Positions 1 to 5,918 of a DNA stretch of 7,461 bases are shown here, in pieces. The translations under genes were made by a program, and so were the position numbers. Where the stretch lies: the NCBI GenBank assembly GCA_004566265.1, contig SPLB01000126.1, positions 1 to 7,461 on the forward strand, given 5' to 3'. A model generated the notes under the pieces. That model was given only the letters and a program-made list of their open reading frames with translations. It was not told the DNA's origin and searched no databases. How positions within the stretch are numbered: position 1 is the stretch's first letter; each line of letters opens with the position of its first letter. Source of the DNA: Paracoccaceae bacterium (lineage in GTDB: Bacteria > Pseudomonadota > Alphaproteobacteria > Rhodobacterales > Rhodobacteraceae).

Positions 1-638
1 CCGCTGATCAACGCCTCTGCCGATTGTTCCAGAATCGGGAAGGTGCGGTAGTGGCAGGGGATTACGGTTTTGAAGTCGAAATAGCGCCGCGCGGCGTAAA
101 CAGCACCTTCCATCCCCATGGTAAAATGACCGCCTGCCGACAGGATGCCAATGTCGGGTTTGTAGAAATCCGCCATCCACTCCATATCGGCCATAATGTC
201 TGTATCGCCTGAAAAATAGATGGTACGCCCTTCGGCGCTGATCATAAAGCCAATCTCGGAACCCGCCGCGCGCAGCCCTTCTTTGGTGGAAAACGTTGAA
301 CTGTGCGAGGCCGCGACCATGGACACTTTGGTGTCGCCCAGCCGCACGGTGCCACCTTTGTTGAAGCCAATGGTCTCCACCCCTTCGGCTTCGCCCCAAT
401 AGCCCATCAGGTCGTATTGGCCGACAATCGGTATGCTTAGGTGCCGCGCCAGCGCCAGCACATCGGCGACATGGTCGAAATGCGCATGGCTGAGAAGAAT
501 ATGAGTGGCCCCTTCGGTCGCTGCATCATGGTCTGTTTCCGGTAGCATCGGGTTGCCCGACAGCCAGGGGTCAATCAGTAAAACCGCTTTGCCTGTTTCC
601 AGACGAAAGCCACTGTGGCCAAGCCATGTGAGTTTCAT
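1..638 (-). CDS. Metal-dependent hydrolase, UPF0173 / UlaG-like MBL fold (C-terminus cut by window edge)
   Basis: Read on the minus strand from ATG at 638, this gives 212 codons before the left edge. The family is usually around 230 residues, so only the C-terminal tail should be missing. The protein opens MKLTWLGHSGF, the typical first strand of UPF0173/UlaG-like enzymes. It carries the metal-binding motif HAHFDH at residues 51-56 (H51, H53, D55, H56), H112 in AASHSS, D145 in YFSGDTD, H171 and H196 in PCHYRTFP. These are the ligands expected for a di-metal metallo-beta-lactamase fold. No signal peptide is seen, so it is likely cytoplasmic. The start has a strong Shine-Dalgarno (GAGGAG, seven bases before the ATG). 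The natural substrate of this family is mostly unknown, and I infer only a metal-dependent hydrolase. It is divergent from the ceramidase-family gene, with 48 bases between the starts. Confidence 0.93.
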   Translation of the reverse strand, partial: MKLTWLGHSGFRLETGKAVLLIDPWLSGNPMLPETDHDAATEGATHILLSHAHFDHVADVLALARHLSIPIVGQYDLMGYWGEAEGVETIGFNKGGTVRLGDTKVSMVAASHSSTFSTKEGLRAAGSEIGFMISAEGRTIYFSGDTDIMADMEWMADFYKPDIGILSAGGHFTMGMEGAVYAARRYFDFKTVIPCHYRTFPILEQSAEALIS

Positions 639-686
639 AATAAGTCTCCTCTTTGCGCAATCCGCCTCTCAGTCTAATAGAGGAAT

Positions 687-1352
687 ATGGATTGGACACG
701 ACAATTAGATGGATATTGTGAACGGCTTGCTCCGGGTTTCTGGTCCGAGCCGCTGAATGCAGTGACCAATCTTGCGTTTATTATCGCCGCCCTGATTATG
801 TGGCGGCGCAGCATTGGGGTGGCCCCGGCGCGGCTGCTGTGTGGGTGGCTGTTTGCCATCGGCTTAGGCAGTTTTCTGTTTCACACCTTTGCCACGCCCT
901 GGGCAGCAATGGCGGATGTGGTGCCGATCTTTGCCTTTGTGGTCACCTATATCGTGTTGGTGAACAGGAACCTCTTTGGCTTTTCCATGCTCTGGTCCGG
1001 TGTCTTCACGGTCGTCGCCCTGCCTGCCGCCGCGCTCATCATCCCTGTGGTGCAACAGGTGCCGATCCTTCAGGTGTCCGCAGGCTACATGCCCGTGCTG
1101 TTTCTGATTGTGATCTATGCGGTGATCTTTGCGTGGCAGGGCAGAGTGGACATCGCACGCGGCTTTGCCATTGGCGCCGGGATCCTCTTTGCCTCGCTCT
1201 GGGCGCGCAGTCTGGATTTGCCCCTGTGCGGGGTGTTTCCGCAAGGCAGCCATCTGTTCTGGCATTGCCTCAATGGGCTTATGCTGGGCTGGATGATCGA
1301 AGTGTATCTACGCGCACGGCGGGGGAACGGGGCGGGTTCAAGACCGACTTAG
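687..1352 (+). CDS. Ceramidase-family integral membrane hydrolase (alkaline ceramidase / CREST type)
   Basis: This is a 221-residue, very hydrophobic protein with about seven membrane helices (roughly residues 24-39, 46-66, 76-94, 100-121, 132-150, 157-175, 190-207). The alkaline ceramidase pattern is present in order. The N-terminal acidic motif has D8, C11, E12, E21 and N24, matching the region that binds calcium in eukaryotic enzymes. GSFLFHT gives H66, followed by D77. Near the C-terminus are LDLPLCGVFP and then HLFWH (H189, H193). The three histidines are the expected zinc ligands, so the active site looks intact. The known family reaction is hydrolysis of the ceramide amide bond. Whether this organism has ceramide is not visible here, and another N-acyl lipid substrate is possible. 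The start ATG follows AGAGGA by only two bases, but the next residues MDWTRQLDGYCER fit the family N-terminus. It is divergent from the MBL hydrolase. Confidence 0.88.
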   Translation: MDWTRQLDGYCERLAPGFWSEPLNAVTNLAFIIAALIMWRRSIGVAPARLLCGWLFAIGLGSFLFHTFATPWAAMADVVPIFAFVVTYIVLVNRNLFGFSMLWSGVFTVVALPAAALIIPVVQQVPILQVSAGYMPVLFLIVIYAVIFAWQGRVDIARGFAIGAGILFASLWARSLDLPLCGVFPQGSHLFWHCLNGLMLGWMIEVYLRARRGNGAGSRPT

Positions 1353-1372
1353 ACCAAAGGCTTTGGAAATTT

Positions 1373-1431
1373 GGTGGTGAATTGCACCTTATTCACCGCC
1401 CTGCCGCTTGCGGCTGCGCCTTGCGGGCGGT
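1373..1431 (+). promoter_or_regulatory. Two mutually exclusive hairpins in the gatC leader
   Basis: Stem A pairs GGTGGTGAA (1373-1381) with TTCACCGCC (1392-1400), nine base pairs including one G-U, around a ten-base loop. Stem B pairs ACCGCCC (1395-1401) with GGGCGGT (1425-1431) and encloses a small GCCG-CTTG-CGGC hairpin at about 1403-1414. Bases 1395-1400 belong to both stems, so only one can form at a time. The region lies 32 to 90 bases upstream of the gatC ATG. No T-run follows stem B, so it is not a standard intrinsic terminator. Function is inference; it could be a leader switch or just GC-rich folding. Confidence 0.35.
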
Positions 1432-1462
1432 AAACGCGATGCAAGACGAGATGAGGAATTCC

Positions 1463-1750
1463 ATGTCGATTGATCAAAGCACCGCCGCAAAAGTGGCCAA
1501 ACTGGCCCGGATCAAGGTCGAAGAGGACGCCCTGCCTGCCCTGGCAGAGGAGTTCAACACTATCCTTGGTTTCATCGAACAGCTGAACGAAGTGGATGTC
1601 GATGGCGTAGAGCCGATGACCTCTGTCACTCCGCAGCGCCTGAAGCGCCGCGTGGACGAGGTAACGGACGGCAGCCAGCAAGAGCAGGTTCTTGCCAATG
1701 CCCCTGATGCCCGCGAAGGCTTTTTCGCGGTTCCCAAAGTGGTGGAGTAA
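1463..1750 (+). CDS. gatC: Asp-tRNA(Asn)/Glu-tRNA(Gln) amidotransferase subunit C
   Basis: This 95-residue protein has the usual GatC length and pattern: MSIDQSTAAKVAKLARI at the start, EEFNTILGFIEQLNEVD in the middle, then VEPMTSV, LKRRVDEV and the C-terminal FFAVPKVVE. GatC wraps around and stabilises GatA in the GatCAB complex, which converts misacylated Glu-tRNA(Gln) and Asp-tRNA(Asn) to Gln- and Asn-tRNA in the cytoplasm. In-frame ATGs also exist at 1439 and 1451. I chose 1463 because GAGGA sits six to seven bases before it and the family N-terminus begins there. The gene is followed by gatA after three bases, so the two are surely cotranscribed and probably translationally coupled. The 110-base gap upstream holds the leader hairpins described separately. 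Confidence 0.96.
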   Translation: MSIDQSTAAKVAKLARIKVEEDALPALAEEFNTILGFIEQLNEVDVDGVEPMTSVTPQRLKRRVDEVTDGSQQEQVLANAPDAREGFFAVPKVVE

Positions 1751-1753
1751 GAC

Positions 1754-3241
1754 ATGTCCGATCTGAACAAACTGGGCCTTGCTGAGGCCCGTGATCTGCT
1801 GCGCAAGGGCGAAACCACCTCTGTTGAGCTGACGGAAAGCTGTCTTGCTGCAATCGCTTCGGCGGATGCGCTCAACGCATTCGTGCACAAAACTCCGGAA
1901 ACCGCGCTGGAACGCGCCAAGGCCGCTGATGCGCGTATTGCTGCGGGCGATGCTCCTGCAATGTGTGGTCTGCCCGTTGGCATTAAGGATGTGTTCTGCA
2001 CCAAAGGTGTCACCAGCCAAGCGGCCTCTGGCATTCTCGAAGGCTTTAAGCCCGAATATGAATCCACCGTGACCCAGAAGCTGCAGGACGCAGGCGCGGT
2101 CATGCTTGGCAAGCTGAACATGGACGAATTTGCCATGGGGTCCTCGAACGAGAACTCCACCTATGGCGCGGCGATCAGCCCGTGGAAGCGCGCAGGCGAC
2201 GACACCGATCTGACACCCGGTGGCTCCTCCGGTGGCTCGGCGGCGGCTGTAGCGGCTGATCTTTGTCTGGCGGCCACCGGCACCGACACCGGCGGCTCCA
2301 TCCGTCAGCCCGCCGCCTTCACCGGAACCGTTGGCATCAAACCCACCTATGGTCGTTGCTCGCGTTGGGGCATAGTGTCTTATGCCTCCTCGCTGGATCA
2401 GGCCGGCCCCATGACCAAATCTGTGCGCGACGCGGCGATCATGCTCGAAGCTATGTGTGGCCACGACGCCAAGGATTCGACTTCTGCTGATCTGGCGGTG
2501 CCGAATTTTGAAGCCATGCTGACCGGGGACATCAACGGCAAAAAGATCGGTATCCCGAAGGAATACCGTCTCGATGGCATGCCAGATGACATTGCCAAGC
2601 TCTGGGACGAGGGCACCGCAATGCTGAAAGCTGCAGGCGCCGAGATTGTCGACATTTCGCTGCCGCACACAAAATACGCATTGCCTGCCTATTATGTGAT
2701 CGCCCCGGCCGAGGCGTCTTCGAACCTTGCCCGTTACGACGGTGTGCGCTACGGCCAGCGCGCAACGCTTGAAGCAGGCGACGGTATCACCGAGATGTAC
2801 GAGAAAACCCGCGCCGCCGGTTTCGGGGCCGAGGTGCAGCGCCGCATTATGGTGGGGACCTATGTGCTGTCAGCAGGTTTCTATGACGCCTACTACAACC
2901 GCGCGCGTCGCGTTCGCACCCTGATCAAAAAGGATTTTGAGGACGCATTTGCTGCCGGTATTGACGCCATTCTCGCACCGACCACCCCGTCTGCGGCCTT
3001 TGGTCTGGGCGAGATGCAGGATGCAGACCCGGTCAAAATGTACCTCAACGACGTCTTCACCGTGACGCTGAACCTCGCCGGTCTGCCCGGTGTGGCGGTG
3101 CCCACAGGTGTGGATGCCAAGGGCCTTCCGCTAGGGCTGCAGCTGATTGGTAAGCCGTGGGAAGAGGGCGATCTTCTTAATACCGCCTATGCGCTGGAAC
3201 AGGCCGCAGGTTTTGTAGCCAAGCCGCTAAAGTGGTGGTAA
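1754..3241 (+). CDS. gatA: Asp-tRNA(Asn)/Glu-tRNA(Gln) amidotransferase subunit A (glutaminase subunit)
   Basis: This is a 495-residue amidase-signature enzyme of normal GatA length. It hydrolyses glutamine and delivers ammonia to GatB for transamidation of misacylated tRNA. The Ser-cisSer-Lys triad is readable: K78 in PVGIKDVF, cis-Ser S158 in [13 protein letters not shown], and nucleophile S182 in [12 protein letters not shown]. The 24-residue spacing of the two serines is as expected. Other conserved blocks include [31 protein letters not shown] and a C-terminal [16 protein letters not shown]. The ATG follows GGAG by eight bases, three bases after the gatC stop. There is no frameshift or missing catalytic residue. 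gatB is not next to it; the following gene is an unrelated lipoprotein. Confidence 0.98.
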   Translation: MSDLNKLGLAEARDLLRKGETTSVELTESCLAAIASADALNAFVHKTPETALERAKAADARIAAGDAPAMCGLPVGIKDVFCTKGVTSQAASGILEGFKPEYESTVTQKLQDAGAVMLGKLNMDEFAMGSSNENSTYGAAISPWKRAGDDTDLTPGGSSGGSAAAVAADLCLAATGTDTGGSIRQPAAFTGTVGIKPTYGRCSRWGIVSYASSLDQAGPMTKSVRDAAIMLEAMCGHDAKDSTSADLAVPNFEAMLTGDINGKKIGIPKEYRLDGMPDDIAKLWDEGTAMLKAAGAEIVDISLPHTKYALPAYYVIAPAEASSNLARYDGVRYGQRATLEAGDGITEMYEKTRAAGFGAEVQRRIMVGTYVLSAGFYDAYYNRARRVRTLIKKDFEDAFAAGIDAILAPTTPSAAFGLGEMQDADPVKMYLNDVFTVTLNLAGLPGVAVPTGVDAKGLPLGLQLIGKPWEEGDLLNTAYALEQAAGFVAKPLKWW

Positions 3242-3279
3242 ATCTGATCCCAACCGAGAGCAGATAACAGGTGAAAACC

Positions 3280-4086
3280 ATGCGAGCAGGCGCGTCATTT
3301 CTGACAAGACCTCTCTTGCTGGCAGCTGGCGCCCTTGCGCTGGCTGCTTGCGACCCCAGCATTCCCGACAGCGCCGCTGGCGTGGGAGATGCCACCAGCC
3401 CCTTTAACACGCCATTGCGGGCTGAAGCCGGGCGGACGATAAATGGCGATCCTTTGATCCCCAGTCATCCCCTTACCACCGACACCACCGGCGCGCGTCA
3501 CACTTGGCAGAGCACCCAGCCGCTGCGCGCCCGCGCAACACCGGATCCTGCCGCCAGAGGGGCAGCGGGGGAGGCTGCGGATATTGCAGCGCAAACCGCT
3601 GCTGCCCTGAGAGCGGCTGAAAACTCTGGCGTGGCCCCGCTTGAGGCAAGCCCCGCGAATCCCGCGCCGTCGATCATTGGCAATCCGGGCATCTCGGATG
3701 AGAATGATTTTGAGGCCGTTTCCTCGCGGCAGACCATTGAAAGCGATGCTGAGCGATTGGCGCGCCTGCGGGCCCAACGTCAAGAGGTCGCGCCGACAGC
3801 GTTGCCGCAACGCGAGGCGTCGGCTGGCGGTACAAATATCGTGCAATATGCGCTGACCACTTCGAATCCCAAGGGCAACCGAATTTATCCCCGTGTTGGC
3901 ATTAACCGGCGGGCTCGGGCGCAGCGCAACTGTGCGCAGTATCCCTCGTCGGATCTGGCCCAAATCGCCTTCCTTGAGGCCGGTGGTCCGCGCCGCGATC
4001 GTCTGATGCTCGATCCAGATGGGGATGGATATGCCTGCGATTGGGATCCGCGCCCCCTGCGCGCGGCATTGCGTTCGGGAACCTGA
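3280..4086 (+). CDS. Excalibur-domain calcium-binding lipoprotein
   Basis: The 268-residue protein begins with a signal peptide (basic start, then PLLLAAGALALAAC) ending in the lipobox LAAC, giving lipidated C24. The middle (about 30-185) is Ala/Pro/Thr-rich, low in complexity and probably an unstructured envelope spacer. The C-terminal part (about 201-257) is an Excalibur domain: NC at 217-218, then LDPDGDGYACDWDP with D245, D247, D249 and C253. The DxDxDG loop resembles an EF-hand calcium site, and the two cysteines can form a disulfide. I prefer ATG 3280, because AGGTGA lies five bases before it; a GTG at 3271 would add three residues. Asp follows the lipidated Cys, which in enterobacteria favours inner-membrane retention; this rule is uncertain here. 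It lies 38 bases after gatA and five before the amidase. The exact role is unknown. Confidence 0.87.
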   Translation: MRAGASFLTRPLLLAAGALALAACDPSIPDSAAGVGDATSPFNTPLRAEAGRTINGDPLIPSHPLTTDTTGARHTWQSTQPLRARATPDPAARGAAGEAADIAAQTAAALRAAENSGVAPLEASPANPAPSIIGNPGISDENDFEAVSSRQTIESDAERLARLRAQRQEVAPTALPQREASAGGTNIVQYALTTSNPKGNRIYPRVGINRRARAQRNCAQYPSSDLAQIAFLEAGGPRRDRLMLDPDGDGYACDWDPRPLRAALRSGT

Positions 4087-4091
4087 CCTAT

Positions 4092-4751
4092 ATGCCCACG
4101 CCGGCACGGCCAATCTGGTATCCGAGCCCGAATTTTGGGGCGCGACGCAACGGCCTGCAGCCGTCGCTTGTAGTCCTGCATTACACCGCCATGACCAGCG
4201 CAGCGGCTGCGCTTGAGCGGCTCTGTGATCCGGCTTTTGAGGTCTCTGCCCATTACCTGATCGGTGGGGATGGCAGGCTTTGGCAAATGGTGGCCGAGGA
4301 TCAACGCGCCTGGCACGCAGGCGTCGGCGAATGGGCTGGGCTTGCGGATGTCAATTCCCGCTCTATTGGGATTGAGCTCGACAATCGCGGTGATCACCCG
4401 TTTTCCCACCGGCAAATGGCAATCTTGGAAGACCTTCTGCCACAAATAATGCAGCGTTGGGCGATCCCGCCTGAAGGGGTGATCGGCCATTCTGATATGG
4501 CTCCGGGGCGCAAGATTGATCCGGGTCGCCACTTTGACTGGGCCCGTTTGGCCGCGCAAGGGCTGGCCGCATCGGCGCAGAACGAAGCCGTTGAAAGGGT
4601 TTCTATTGCAGCTTTCCGCGCAGCCGCTCAGCGTGCCGGGTTTACAGCGAAAAGTGACGATGCCACCCTGCTTCAGGCTGTGCGTCTGCGTTATCGCCCT
4701 TGGGCGACGGGGGTATTGACAGCTCAGGACATTGCCTGTCTGCCGCGCTAA
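4092..4751 (+). CDS. N-acetylmuramoyl-L-alanine amidase, AmpD-like (Amidase_2)
   Basis: This is a 219-residue zinc amidase that would cleave the MurNAc- or anhydroMurNAc-L-alanine bond. The AmpD pattern is intact: zinc ligand H30 in LVVLHYTAM, the AHYLIGGDG strand near 53-61, RAWHAGVGEW at 72-81, catalytic Glu E95 in SIGIELDN, H133 in VIGHSDMAPGRKIDPG, with K141 and zinc ligand D143. The spacing H133-K141-D143 equals that of H154-K162-D164 in E. coli AmpD. A helical C-terminal extension (about 165-216) resembles the peptidoglycan-binding-like tail of AmiD-type enzymes. No signal peptide is seen, so a cytoplasmic recycling role is likelier than a periplasmic one. The ATG at 4092 is preferred over an in-frame TTG at 4041 inside the previous gene, although the Shine-Dalgarno is weak. 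Spacing of five bases suggests coupling to the lipoprotein gene. Confidence 0.92.
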   Translation: MPTPARPIWYPSPNFGARRNGLQPSLVVLHYTAMTSAAAALERLCDPAFEVSAHYLIGGDGRLWQMVAEDQRAWHAGVGEWAGLADVNSRSIGIELDNRGDHPFSHRQMAILEDLLPQIMQRWAIPPEGVIGHSDMAPGRKIDPGRHFDWARLAAQGLAASAQNEAVERVSIAAFRAAAQRAGFTAKSDDATLLQAVRLRYRPWATGVLTAQDIACLPR

Positions 4752-4776
4752 GTCGCTTCGCAGTTGTCGCATCTGC

Positions 4777-4805
4777 TTGACGCGTCTCTTACTTACGCAT
4801 AGGGA
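4777..4805 (+). promoter_or_regulatory. Candidate promoter of rnpB
   Basis: A near-consensus -35 box TTGACG (4777-4782) is followed after 17 bases by TAGGGA (4800-4805), a poor -10 box. Transcription would start about 4811-4813, exactly where the RNase P RNA should begin. Placement, more than the -10 sequence, supports the call. Confidence 0.55.
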
Positions 4806-4810
4806 CAACC

Positions 4811-5218
4811 TCGCGCAGAGGGCCGGATGGCCGCGTTGGGGGCGCAAGCCTCCCGCGAGGAAAGTCCGGACTCCCTAAAGCAACGGTGCCGGGTAACGCC
4901 CGGGCAGGGAAACCTGACGGAAAGCGCCACAGAAAACAGACCGCCCTATACAGTAGGGTAAGGGTGAAACGGTGGGGTAAGAGCCCACCGCGCCCCTGGC
5001 AACAGGGGCGGCATGGCAAGCCCCACCGGGAGCAATGCCAAATAGGACCCCCGCGTGGGCTGGTCGGGCAACCGATACCGCCGCTAGGTACGCTTTAACC
5101 GAGAGGGGTCGGGTTGGCAGCTAGAGGCGTCTGGCAACAGGCGTCCCAGATGAATGGTCATCGAACCTTGTCTTTTGGGGCAGGGGGAACAAGATCCGGC
5201 TTATAGGCCCTCTGCGCA
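4811..5218 (+). ncRNA. rnpB: RNase P RNA, bacterial type A (alphaproteobacterial)
   Basis: This is the catalytic RNA of RNase P, which removes 5' leaders from pre-tRNAs. Helix P1 is formed by GCGCAGAGGGCC (4813-4824) and its perfect complement GGCCCTCTGCGC (5206-5217), defining both ends. The conserved P4 block GAGGAAAGTCCGGACTCC lies at 4857-4874 and its 3' partner region ATCCGGCTTATAGG at about 5194-5207. In between, the landmarks run in the same order as in the E. coli RNA: a GGGTAACGCCCGG hairpin, ACAGAAAACAGACCGCC, GGTAAGGGTGAAACGGTG, GGGTAAGAGCCCACCGCG, GGAGCAATGCCAAATAGG and CCCAGATGAATGGTCATCG. Ends are estimated to a few bases. No clear terminator with a T-run is visible before rpmG, so 3' maturation by nucleases is possible. 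Short open frames in this stretch are not genes. Confidence 0.97.
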
Positions 5219-5293
5219 AAATCAAAACCGGGGTGAAACGCGGTGCTTTGGGGACCTTTTCCACCTCGTGGAAGAAATTGGGGAGGAACCCTA

Positions 5294-5321
5294 TTGACCC
5301 CCGACGGCATCTGGTTATAAG
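5294..5321 (+). promoter_or_regulatory. Candidate sigma-70 type promoter of rpmG
   Basis: TTGACC (5294-5299) and TATAAG (5316-5321) are separated by 16 bases. A start near 5328 would leave a leader of about 55 bases before the rpmG ATG. This is the best-matching promoter in the window and explains how rpmG is expressed separately from rnpB. Confidence 0.65.
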
Positions 5322-5342
5322 CGCACGCTCATATAGAATTCA

Positions 5343-5374
5343 CCGAAGGGCCCCTGCCTTTTCGGACGCAGGAG
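5343..5374 (+). promoter_or_regulatory. Possible pseudoknot or switch over the rpmG Shine-Dalgarno
   Basis: CCGAA (5343-5347) can pair with TTCGG (5361-5365). CCTGC (5353-5357), inside that loop, can pair with GCAGG (5368-5372), which overlaps the rpmG ribosome binding site AGGAG (5370-5374). The crossed order of the two stems is the topology of an H-type pseudoknot. Each stem is only five base pairs, so this is tentative. Confidence 0.3.
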
Positions 5375-5381
5375 AAGCACA

Positions 5382-5549
5382 ATGGCGAAGCCGACCACCA
5401 TCAAGATACGCCTGAACTCGACCGCGGGCACGGGCCACTTCTACGTGACCAAGAAAAACGCACGCACGATGACCGAAAAAATGGTTGTGCGGAAGTACGA
5501 CCCCGTTGCGCGCAAGCACGTCGAGTACAAAGAAGGCAAAATCAAATAA
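5382..5549 (+). CDS. rpmG: 50S ribosomal protein L33
   Basis: This 55-residue protein starts [20 protein letters not shown], continues with [10 protein letters not shown] and ends in VEYKEGKIK, the recognised L33 pattern at the normal length. L33 sits near the E site of the large ribosomal subunit. It has no cysteine at all, so it is the zinc-independent (C-minus) form. AGGAG at 5370-5374 lies seven bases before the ATG. The gene has a promoter at about 5294-5321 and an intrinsic terminator after it, so it is probably monocistronic. Some genomes carry a second, zinc-binding L33 for metal-replete growth; nothing here shows whether this one does. Confidence 0.98.
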   Translation: MAKPTTIKIRLNSTAGTGHFYVTKKNARTMTEKMVVRKYDPVARKHVEYKEGKIK

Positions 5550-5562
5550 GCCTCTTGGTCCT

Positions 5563-5576
5563 TTGATCAAAATCAA
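5563..5576 (+). promoter_or_regulatory. Perfect FNR/FnrL-type palindrome TTGAT-N4-ATCAA
   Basis: TTGAT (5563-5567), CAAA, then ATCAA (5572-5576) matches the FNR-family consensus at all ten fixed bases. It lies 13 bases after the rpmG stop, and its right half runs into the A-tract of the terminator. No good -10 box is found at the usual class I or class II distance. The next plus-strand frame starts 185 bases later. The match is seen; binding is inference. Confidence 0.4.
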
Positions 5577-5607
5577 AAGGCCGCTTCCGATCTGGAGGCG
5601 GTCTTTT
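5575..5607 (+). terminator. Intrinsic terminator of rpmG
   Basis: GGCCGCTTCC (5579-5588) pairs with GGAGGCGGTC (5594-5603), ten base pairs with two G-U, around the loop GATCT. It is followed by TTTT and, two bases on, another TTTT. The AAAA before the stem can extend the helix with the TTTT after it. Confidence 0.85.
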
Positions 5608-5760
5608 GCTTTTGGGGCTGTCTCGATCGGTTGCACGGTTTGCATTTGTTGACAATGCTAAGTTTATTGTTTTGCCCAGATGCACCGTTTGGCGCATTCC
5701 TGCCACGTTTCTGGCGCAGGAGATACAGTAGTAAGCGTGTGAATGGCAGAGGCGAATAAA

Positions 5761-5901
5761 ATGATGAAATCACTGTTTTTTACGTCCTTAATATCGAGTG
5801 TGCTGGTTTGCTTGCCCGCGGCCTCTGAAATCGACCAGAAACCAAACTCCAAACCTCATCTTAGCGCCCCATCGATTGTCGAAGTGCGCGCGCTGGGCTG
5901 A
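5761..5901 (+). CDS. Small putative exported peptide, unrecognised
   Basis: This 46-codon frame starts ATGATG at 5761 and ends with TGA at 5899-5901. The peptide has a textbook N-terminal signal: MMK, a hydrophobic stretch of about 14 residues (SLFFTSLISSVLVC), then LPAASE, where cleavage after PAAS or LPA is plausible. The mature part would be only some 23-26 residues, polar and proline-containing (KPNSKPHLSAPS), ending EVRALG. There is no proper lipobox, because Val precedes the Cys. GAGGCG lies six bases upstream of the first ATG; an in-frame ATG at 5743 lacks a well-placed Shine-Dalgarno. It stands alone between the rpmG terminator and the convergent GNAT gene, 17 bases from the latter's stop. 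I do not recognise it. It could also be a decayed 5' end of a longer secreted-protein gene. Confidence 0.45.
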   Translation: MMKSLFFTSLISSVLVCLPAASEIDQKPNSKPHLSAPSIVEVRALG

Positions 5902-5918
5902 AACGTCCTGGCCCTTCC

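Noticed and set aside
24..402. Short plus-strand frames at the left end
   Set aside because: They oppose the MBL-fold hydrolase, whose HxHxDH and other metal ligands are plain on the minus strand.
800..1462. Long upstream extension of the gatC frame (from 800)
   Set aside because: It overlaps the ceramidase-family gene in another frame and gives Cys/Arg/His-rich nonsense; GatC proper begins at 1463 behind a good ribosome binding site.
1349..2668. A 439-codon open frame on the minus strand opposite gatC and gatA
   Set aside because: The opposite strand encodes clear GatC and GatA with catalytic residues. The minus frame has low-complexity, Arg/Gly/His-rich content without a recognisable domain, as expected from GC-rich shadow frames.
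4041..4091. Upstream TTG start for the amidase inside the lipoprotein gene
   Set aside because: It would add 17 residues that do not resemble an AmpD N-terminus or a signal peptide; MPTPARPIWYPSPNFG from 4092 fits the family start.
3295..4113. A 272-codon minus-strand frame opposite the Excalibur lipoprotein, and another at 3885-4847 opposite the amidase
   Set aside because: Both oppose genes with clear domains, lack domains themselves and are rich in Arg, Gly and Ser, typical of shadow frames.
4789..5098. Short open frames across the RNase P RNA
   Set aside because: The region folds as rnpB with matching P1 and P4 elements; the frames are incidental.
5259..5273. Hairpin TTCCAC-CTC-GTGGAA after rnpB as its terminator
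   Set aside because: The stem is only six pairs with a three-base loop and is not followed by a T-run.
5340..5645. A 101-codon minus-strand frame opposite rpmG
   Set aside because: It covers rpmG and its terminator in antisense and has no recognisable pattern.
5649..5654. Perfect -35-like TTGACA upstream of the small peptide
   Set aside because: No acceptable -10 box lies 15-19 bases downstream (TTTGCC-like sequence there), so I do not call a promoter.
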